From NCBI GenBank assembly GCA_951804985.1, contig OX638132.1, forward strand, positions 22,759,989-22,823,988: a stretch of 64,000 nucleotides of DNA. Reading direction: 5' to 3'. Both the position numbers and the translations under genes were made by a program. This document shows, piece by piece, positions 55,877 to 64,000 of this stretch. The notes under the pieces were generated by a model. The model searched no databases and was not told the DNA's origin. It was given only the letters and a program-made list of their open reading frames with translations. Positions within the stretch are counted from its first letter, which is position 1; each line of letters opens with the position of its first letter. Source of the stretch: Dryomyza anilis. Taxonomy: Eukaryota > Arthropoda > Insecta > Diptera > Dryomyzidae.

Positions 55877-57180
55877 CGTAGAGTGTGCCCAAAGGATCTT
55901 AAATCGGGTGAAACCACTAAACCGATTTGAAATATTTGAAAAGTATTGTATAGAAAATTCTTGAGAAATCTTATGTTTTGAAATTGGAGATTATATCGTC
56001 ACTATCATGCCAAAGGGGTGAATGTGCAATTTTTGACATTTGCGTTCTTTTACATTTTTGAATGTAGTTTATCCTCAAATATGCTGTGCCCAAATCGCCT
56101 TTCATTTTGTTGCATATTTCTAGCCACAAACGACAAAACCAAAAGGCCGAATTTGAAAAATTGAAAATCTTGTTGTGCCCAAAAGGCGAATCTTTTCGTT
56201 TTTTCGTTATAACTTTTTATTGGTATAAGATAAAATAGTCGTGTAAAGGGATTTATTATTTGTTTTCAAAGCAGCTATCGGTCTGCATCATTAATATTTT
56301 GCATATTTTGCCAAACATTTATTTCCTGCAAATAACAAATGGCAAATCATGCAGATCATTAGGTGATTAAAAAAAAATTAATACCTTTACATCACTATTT
56401 TATCTTGTACCATTAAAGAGTTATAGCAAAAAAACGAAAAGATTCGCCCTTTTGGCATGACAAGATTTTCAAATATTCCAATTTCTTGGTTTTTTTGCTA
56501 TAATTTTTTATTGGTGCAAAATAAAATAGAGGTGTAAAGGTATTAAGTGTTTAGTTTTAAAGCATCTATCGATCTGTATCATTAATTAAAAATATGTTGC
56601 CAAACATTTTTCCTGCAAATAACAAATGGCAAATTAAAGTTTGACAACATATTTTTAATTAATGATGCCAATAGATAGCTGCTTTAAAAACAATCAATTA
56701 ATGCCGCTGTATTACTAATTTATCTTGCGCTAATAAAAAGTTATAGAATAAAAAACAAAATTATTTGCGTTTTGATCAGGATATAGCCTCACAAAATCAG
56801 TATTTATAATTCAGTACGTAGTCAAAATCTAAATATATTTTATATACGTTATAATAATTGACGAATAAACCAAAATAACAGAAAAAATTGAAAAACATAA
56901 AAATTTTGCTAATTTTTAAAGCACTTCAAACTTTAAAATTTGATTTCCCAACATTTGACTGTGACGATATCATTAATGGGTATGGAAATAAAAATCAATA
57001 AAGTTGAGATTTTTTTCAAAATTTCTTTCAAAAATTGTAATAAATCGAAAAGTTATTTAATGTTAAAAACTCTTTTATTTTTAGAAAGCTGGCATTAAGA
57101 TCTAAAGAAAATGTGCTCACTTGAAAAAATATCTTGTTCGATTTTAAACATATAGACATTTTTCAAGCTGGATACCAATA
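55877..57180. repeat. single FB1 arm, interrupted by FB2 copy C
   Basis: Outer part gagtgtgcccaaaggatctt to ttttgaaattggaga, then after FB2 cattaatgggtatggaaata to catatagacattttt. It matches the left arm of FB1 at 21.25-21.56 kb. The partner arm is not present. Confidence 0.7.
55997..56966. mobile_element. foldback element FB2, copy C
   Basis: From cgtcactatcatgccaaagg to tttgactgtgacg with ATAT on both sides (55993-55996, 56967-56970). Removing the element and one ATAT restores the FB1 arm sequence seen at 21.36 kb base for base in length. Both internal palindromes are present but shortened. No gene. Confidence 0.8.
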
Positions 57181-57378
57181 TTTAACTTATTTTACATATA
57201 AACCTGGAATCACTGTTACTAATGACGACTTAATTTTTAAAATTGGAGCATATTGAGCTGATAATGTTTTCAAAAGAATGGTATAGATCTGCATTAAAAT
57301 TTAATATATTTCAATTATAATACAGTCACATACATTTTTGTTATACCCAAATATTAACAATATATTTTTCACATTAAT

Positions 57379-57580
57379 AGCTCAATTTGTTCGAAAGAGT
57401 GTGGACTAATTTTGGAATATTGCAAACTTTGTATCATTTCCCGATTTTTAACAATTTTTTAAATATATTTTTGATTTAAATTTTCTTGAAAAAATACTTT
57501 TTTCAAGTTCTCCTATTGAGTTCTCCTAAACTAGTGAATCAAAAATGTTGTGAGAAATGTTATTGATTATTTAATTACAT
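57379..57580 (+). repeat. R-A fragment
   Basis: gaaagagtgtggactaattt matches 9042, and tttttgatttaaattttctt matches 13200. Confidence 0.5.
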
Positions 57581-57587
57581 TTCAGTC

Positions 57588-57795
57588 GATATAACACTTG
57601 ATCATATGAGTTATTTGGAACGCGAGATATTTACAAATAAATGTGACCACCTTTTTGAAGTCACGGTTCAAAAGTTATTGGCCAATATTTTGTGAACCTA
57701 TTCAAAGAAACCTATTTATACCATTTCTTCGGAATCAGGGAGTCATTTTATATAATACAAAAATAGTTCTGAATGCCTCGCAGAATGGCTGTTTG
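57588..57795 (+). repeat. dispersed repeat shared with 14.96-15.19 kb
   Basis: taacacttgatcatatgagt, ggaacgcgagatat, ttcggaatcagggag and tcgcagaatgg align in order with the earlier copy. Confidence 0.6.
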
Positions 57796-58569
57796 CAGTT
57801 TTATTAGGGGTTTTTCACACTTAAGTTGATCTTAATGCAAAGCGTTTAAAATGTCATTGAGTTCGAAACACGTTTACTCAGATTATGTGATTTTATCCAA
57901 TAAATGAAATTGTGGTTATATTCGAATATTTCATTTATTAATTACATGCAACAAGATACATTTTTAAAACAAATGCACAACACACAATATGAGAGAATTT
58001 TTTACATAATGTTTTATATACATTTTTTCCCATTTGTTTTTCATGTTTTCCAATTTAAATCCCATGTAATTGCATTAATACAATGCACAATGAGAATACA
58101 AAATAATTCATAAACTTTTAGTTTGATGTGCTTAATAATTTGAGATTGGCTTTAAACACGTTTATTACTGGGATTTTGTAGTGCAATTAACACAACAGTT
58201 TGTTTGCCCAGCGTAGCAGAAAAAAAGCAGAAAAAAGTGGCAATAATTGCTGCATTTTGCAGGTGATTGTGTTCCATTCGTTTTCATTGTTTGTCGGGAC
58301 TTGATTGGCCCATAGTCGCCATTCATTGTTTATGCCTTTGTCTGCTTTTAGGCGCTCAGCCTGAAATACGGTTTGCTGTTGTCGGCGCTGTTAAATTTTT
58401 TTATTGCGTGCTTTTCGGCAGTTTGGCACTTCTATGGTTTACAAACTGTTGTCGTTGTTGTAATTTTTTTTTTTATATTTTATACAAAACGAGAATTTGT
58501 AGCAACGTGTTGGATTTTTATTTATAAATATATGTATTACGATTTAAAATCAATAATCCCGCTCAGAAT
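57796..58569. other. non-coding; less repetitive at 58190-58500
   Basis: A 66-86 codon frame at 58267-58573 is hydrophobic but has no start context or family match. No gene called. Confidence 0.3.
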
Positions 58570-60600
58570 TTAATTTCAATGTATAAAGATAGAGATATAG
58601 GAGCGTTGTAAAGGGGTCAAAGTTTGGAATATTTAATCAATCCACGGAGACCAAAAAATTCGAAGATAGAATTCCATATTTCTTAAAAAAACCTTCTTAA
58701 CTCGAGAACGGAGTTTCGTAGAGTGATCCAAGTTGGCATATTTTATAGGTGAATTTTGTAGATTTAATTTGCCTTTTAAATTAATTTAATCCATCCACGG
58801 AGACCAAAGGAATCGAATATTGAATTGAGGATTTCTTTAAACTTCTATAAAGGGGTCAAAGATGTCATATTTTCCACGGAGACCAAAGAAATCGAAGATT
58901 AAATACAGGATTTCTTTAAACGTCCATTTCTCGAGAACGAAGCATCGTAGAGGGGTCAATATTGGCATATTTTATAGGTGAATTTTGTAGATTTAATTTG
59001 CCTCTTAAAGTAATTTAATCCGTCCACGGATATCAAAGAAATCGGATATTGAATTAAGGATTTCTTTAGATTACCATATCCCGAGAACGGAGCGTCGTAG
59101 AAGGGGCCAAAGTTGGCACATTTTATAGGTGAATTTTGTAGATTTAATTTGCCTCTTAAATTAATTTAATTCGTCCACGGATATCAAAAAAATCGGATAT
59201 TGAATTAAGGATTTCTTTAAATCTCCATATCCCCAGACGGAACTTCGTAAAGGGGCCAAAGTTGGCACATTTTATAGGTGAATTTTGTAGATTTAATTTG
59301 CCTTTTAAATTAATTTAATCCATCCACTGAGACCAACGAAGTCGAAGATTGAATAGATGATTTCTTTAGACGTCCATTGTCATATTTTATAGGTGAATTA
59401 TGTAGATTTAATTTGCCTTTTAAATTAATTTAATCCATCCACAAAGACCAAAGAAATCGAAGATTGAATACAGGATTTTTTTTAAACGTCCATTTCTCGA
59501 GAACGAACCGTCGTAGAGGGGTCAAAGTTGTCATATTTTATAGTTGAATTTTGTAGATTTAATTTGCCTCTTAAATTAATTTAATCCGTCCACGGATATC
59601 AAAGAAATCGGACATTGAATTAAGGATTTCTTTAGATTACCATATCTCGAGTCGTAGAGGGGTCAAAGTTGGCACATTTTATAGGTGAATTATGTAGATT
59701 TAATTTGCCTTTTAAATTAATTTAATTCGTCCACGGATATCAAAAAAATCGGATATTGAATTAAGGATTTCTTTAAATCTCCATATCCCCAGACGGAACT
59801 TCGTAAAGGGGCCAAAGTTGGCACATTTTATAGGTGAATTTTGTAGATTTAATTTGCCTTTTAAATTAATTTAATCCATCCACGGAGACCAACGAAGTCG
59901 AAGATTGAATAGATGATTTCTTTAGACGTCCATTGTCATATTTTATAGGTGGATTATGTAGATTTAATTTTCCTTCTAAATTAATTTAATCGATCCACAA
60001 AGACCAAAGAAATCGAAGATTGAATACAGGATTTTTTTTAAACGTCCATTTCTCGAGAACGAACCGTCGTAGAGGGGTCAAAGTTGTCATATTTTATAGT
60101 TGAATTTTGTAGATTTAATTTGCCTCTTAAATTAATTTAATCCGTCCACGGATATCAAAGAAATCGGACATTGAATTAAGGATTTCTTTAGATTGCCATA
60201 TCTCGAGTCGTAGAGGGGTCAAAGTTAGCACATTTTATAGGTGAATTATATAGATTTAATTTGCCTCTTAAATTAATTTAATCCGTCCACGGATATCAAA
60301 GAAATCGGATATTGAATTAAGGATTTCTTTAGATTACCATATCCCGAGAACCGAGCGTCGTAGAGGGGTCAATGTTGGCATATTTTATAGGTGAATTTTG
60401 TAGATTTAATTTAAATTCATCCACGGACACCAAAGAAACCGAAAATCGAATTCCATATTTCTTAAAACCTTCATAACTCAAGAACGGACCGTCGTAGAGG
60501 GGTCAAAGTTGGCATAACTTGGTGAATTTGCTATATTTAATTTGTTTCTTAAATTATTTTAATTCTTCCACAGAGATCAAAAAAAAATTGGCGATCGAAT
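58570..60600. repeat. tandem satellite, about 150-bp unit with higher-order structure
   Basis: About a dozen units, each with gtcgtagaggggtcaaagtt, ttttataggtgaattttgta, gatttaatttgcc, taatttaatcc and a cacggatatcaaagaaatcg-type segment. Spacing of the central word is mostly 143-157 bp, with 230 at the start and 107-111 in two truncated units. The blocks starting near 59271 and 59827 repeat the same unit order, giving a 556-bp higher-order repeat. Units diverge at both edges. No coding frame. Confidence 0.9.
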
Positions 60601-62780
60601 TCAGAATTCCTTTGAATCTTCATATTTCTTGATTTTCGAAAAAAAAATCATTTAGATTTTGTAGACAAAATTTAAAATTTTCTTTTAATTGAATTGAACT
60701 AAAATAAAATTTATCTGATTTGAGAAAATCTAATTACTGAAATTCACTTTACCGCGTTCAGTGTTTGAAGTGTGTCAAATAAAGTGGTATAAAAAACTAA
60801 AGCCCACACCTGAAATACAAACAGAGCACGTGGTAAAAATATCTGCATAAATAAAAAAAAAAAATATTTTTTTCATTTACCTCGCTGTGCTGCTGGTGGC
60901 TGCCGTTTTAGCCAAAGACCATTTAAAAAATTGCCCATTGGGAGGTCCTTGGGTATTGAAAATAAATGCGAAGAAAAGAGAAATGAAAAAAATTAAATAA
61001 AAAAAATAAAGCAAAAACACATTCGAGAAATTGTTTCAAAAAAATATTTTAGTGTAGGACTTCGAATTGTGTTTGTGTGTGTGTGTCACAGTATGCAAAT
61101 ACATTTTAAACATGTATGTGTGGCTGATGTCTGTGTGTGTGTGTGTGTGTGAGGGGGCTGCTAAAATTGTAAGTTTTGTTTTGCTCCATGAATAATTTAC
61201 AGAATGAAATATATTTCCGCAGCTAGTATCAACGGAAGAGTCGTGGCAAATTTCGGTTAAGTGGCCTCACAGCATGTGGGACAGTTCGTCTTACAACAAC
61301 AAAGCAGAAAAAATAACAAAAACTGGGTCTACAACTATTTTAACTGCGGCAACAACTACGTAGACAACAAACACTTTTTCATAGAGGAAATGAAAAAAAA
61401 AAACTAAAAATGCAAAAGAATGTCGCCAGCAAGCGAAAGTAGCAGAAATGTCTAAAAAAATAAAATTGCCTAAATATTCAACTAAAACTACGTTGACATA
61501 TGTAGCGGCTTCCGTGCTATCCTTGCCCTTAGTCACTGCCATTGTGAGGCCATCTGAAAGTTTGTTTGCCTCGTGCCTCTTGCAAATGAATTGTTCAAAT
61601 TGGTGTAATTTTTCATTTCCTTGGCTGGCTGGCAATAAAAAGAGCAAACCAAAAATACAAATATGCTGTGAAAATAAAGTGAATAAATGTTTTCTTTTTT
61701 TTTTTTTTTTTGGAGGGGTCACATTTCGAAACGTAAAATTGTGATTTACATGAATTTGTTTATAATATGGACAAGGGGGAGCGAGCGAACGCACACTTAA
61801 CTAAATTACTTTTTGTTTTGTTTGTAAAAATAGCAGCAATTAAAAGCTAATAAATGTGTAAATGCCAATAAATATAAAACCAACCAACCATTTACAATGT
61901 ATAAAAAAAGGTTTTTTTTTGTAATTTGAATTTTAATTGATTACACGATGTATTTCGAATGGACATCCTATACATCAATTTTATATAATTCGATGGTGCT
62001 GATTTTGAGCGCATTCTAGGGTGATTCACAAATATCATGGTTGGGTAAATTCGTGTATTTCGAAATTGTCTACATTTTTGTGTAGATAATCTGTAGACAA
62101 TGTGTAGAATGTGGAAAATAACGTAAATAATGTAGACTATGTGAACAATTGTATAGGCTATGTAAACAATTTTATAGACTGCGTACCAGGTACAATTTCA
62201 ATTTAATTTCGTTAAATTTTAAATTGCTTTTACTACAAAATGTAAGTAATAAAAAAAATCTGTGACATATATATGGCGCTATCACCATAACAATAAAAAA
62301 ATAATGGAAAACCTAGGAACTAATTTAATATACTGCTGTGAACTGATATTCTTAGGCAGCCTGGATTAGACTGACTTCTGTTGCACAAAGACGTTCCTTT
62401 TGTACACCCTAGCTGGTTGTATGCTGCTGCAGTCGTGCATCTCGTTATTGTTTTCGTGTATTGTTGCCCGATGAATTGGCTGCATCGTATGCAGCAACAA
62501 CATGCAGTATTTATGTTGTTGTTGTTGCTGCGGCATTTGCTTTATGCTTTGTCGTATGCGCTTCGTGTGTGCTGCATGTTGCAACCAGCATCAAACTTGC
62601 TGTAATGCATGCTGCGTTGTACGATGCAACTGAATTAATTTAATTAATTTTATGTAATTTAATAATTTATTTAATTTAATTTTATTTCTATTTGTTCATT
62701 TGGATCTTTTCCCATTTATTTTAAATACTTAAAATATTTATTTAAAATATATATTAGATATAAATTATATGAGATAGATA
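60601..62780. other. non-coding; partly less repetitive DNA
   Basis: Includes GT-rich microsatellites (61071-61087 and 61132-61152) and balanced-composition stretches at 60880-61800 and 62370-62640. Frames at 61291-61794 (minus, hydrophobic, Phe-rich) and 62366-62605 match no family I know. The second lies over cagcaacaacatgcag-like CAG/CAA runs. No gene called. Confidence 0.3.
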
Positions 62781-63094
62781 ATAATAATATAATAGTTTGG
62801 CACTACAGTCCTAAAAGAACTTAGGCCGAGCTCTCTCATCATTTTGAGCTGTGCGTGTTATATTTGTGCTCAAAGTGGTGGGACCTACACTTTATTGCCG
62901 AATCCGAACGGCGGGTGAGAGCTTTTCATAGGCAATGTTTTACTCTCGTAGGTTTGCCATTTTCTGCCGAGAGGTAGCGCGGTATAGGTCAATGTTTCTA
63001 TGAAAAGATGTTGTTAGCCACAGTCCAGGCTTGAACCAGGGAACTTTCGGCTCGCAGACCAACGCACTAACCACTGAGCTACTGTGGCTACTTT
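62781..63094 (-). mobile_element. tRNA-derived SINE, copy 4 (minus)
   Basis: The reverse complement of the 7.2 kb SINE: tail attattatta at the left, body with gtaggtcccaccac and acacgcacagctc, and head with ggttcaagcctggactgtgg and tagctcagtggttagtgcgt at the right. Flanking agatagata at 62772-62780 and 63095-63103 is a likely target duplication, although it merges with the adjacent AT run. Confidence 0.85.
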
Positions 63095-63098
63095 AGAT

Positions 63099-63099
<1 letters not shown>

Positions 63100-63165
<66 letters not shown>
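63100..63165. repeat. (AT)n microsatellite
   Basis: About 32 AT units directly beside the SINE head. Confidence 0.95.
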
Positions 63166-63172
<7 letters not shown>

Positions 63173-63474
63173 TGGATGAAAAATATCATGCCATATTAAG
63201 AAGCACTTGACAATTGGTTTTATTTTTTTGAAGTGCAAAAACATGTCCAAAAATTGCTATTTCCCACATTATCCCATTTCCCACTTTACCCCAGACTACC
63301 AATAAATGATAATATTTTGATATATTTTTAATAATTTTTCCAAAATCGGAAAATTTGTATTTTTCAAAAAGTATTTTTAGATCTAATGATAAATAAATTA
63401 AATTACTTACTTCTTTTGCCTCATTTACTTTTTTCTATTTTGAAAGTTTTGAAAAAATCTTATTATTTTTAATA

Positions 63475-64000
63475 GATAGTTTTTACTATGGTCTGGATAA
63501 CCATAAATCATTTTCCAATTTTCATTAAATCATTAATACTTAATAAATAAAAAAATTAAATCTTGAAAAAAAAACCTAATATTTGCAGTTTCAATTAGAA
63601 TTAGAATTAAAATTATAATTAATTTTTTTTTTGAAAGTTAGTTGTGTAAGAGACACTATTTATTTTAAAAAGTGTATATAATACAATTTCGATAGCTTTC
63701 CTTTTAACATTACCTAGTAGGTAAAAACTGAGTGTACAGTTAAAACCGGACTCGAAAGTTATAGAGTAGTAGTATGGCAAATCCATAGAAAGATTTTTTG
63801 TTTCATTTAAATTTTGTAGAGTATAATTCAAAAACATTGTTTTTAATACTCAGATAAATTTGTTACTCTATATGAACTAGACATCTGTATTTGAAACCGA
63901 CTTCAACATTCATTTTGTTCTAAATTATTTACTGTCGCCGACTCTATGCTTGAAAATCAAATGAATGTGTTGCACACAAAAACAAAGCACCAAGTACTGT
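63475..64000 (+). repeat. R-B copy 4 running into R-A, cut by the window end
   Basis: 63480-63800 matches 312-735 (tggtctggataaccataaat). From about 63880 the sequence is R-A (ctatgcttgaaaatcaaatg, agcaccaagtactgt), as at 9160. This copy shows R-B and R-A adjacent in one orientation. Confidence 0.55.

Overview
The window is animal nuclear DNA, almost certainly from a higher fly (Diptera, Schizophora). It is AT-rich, very repeat-dense and carries one split gene with GT-AG splice sites. It also holds rosa-like mariner relics, DINE-1-like Helitrons ending in CTAG, tRNA-derived SINEs and two probable solo LTRs. A tephritid fruit fly is plausible because rosa-type mariners were described there, but the sequence alone does not prove it. 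No bacterial-style operons, rRNA, functional tRNA or CRISPR array was seen.

The only host gene I can support lies at 2.0-5.3 kb on the plus strand. It has two coding exons (2042-2545 and 4255-5301) encoding a 516-residue coiled-coil protein of the trichoplein (TCHP) family. Its 1.7 kb intron holds a dead mariner.

The rest is layered mobile and tandem DNA.
- 7.2-9.4 kb: a SINE with perfect target duplications, then repeat family R-C.
- 9.4-13.1 kb: a foldback element whose centre is about 2.4 kb of a 7-bp satellite.
- 13.3-14.7 kb: a Helitron carrying a 15-bp minisatellite.
- 16.6-21.2 kb: four copies of MITE family R-D, one split by a hAT element.
- 21.2-23.5 kb: a foldback with arms of about 0.77 kb (FB1).
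- 24.6-28.1 kb: two copies of a double-hairpin foldback (FB2), one split by a 5'-truncated LINE.
- 28.6-34.3 kb: Helitrons, SINEs and R-C.
- 35.1-46.5 kb: a GATTAATCA cluster, a palindromic mariner derivative, small MITEs, foldbacks FB3 and FB4, two LTRs and a second mariner.
- 47.8-48.8 kb: another Helitron with the 15-bp minisatellite.
- 52.4-54.4 kb: a 1.9 kb palindrome.
- 55.8-57.2 kb: an FB1 arm containing a third FB2.
- 58.6-60.6 kb: a satellite of about 150 bp with a 556-bp higher-order repeat.
- 62.8-63.2 kb: a SINE next to an AT microsatellite.

Several insertions are dated relative to each other by empty-site comparison: LINE into FB2, FB2 into FB1, FB1 into R-D, hAT into R-D, and SINE into R-C. 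The main biological theme is the number of unrelated long inverted repeats, and tandem satellites growing inside transposons. Small islands of less repetitive sequence (15.6, 20.4, 30.3, 47.0, 58.2, 61 and 62.4 kb) may be intergenic or regulatory DNA. Family names R-A to R-D and FB1 to FB4 are mine, used only for cross-reference.
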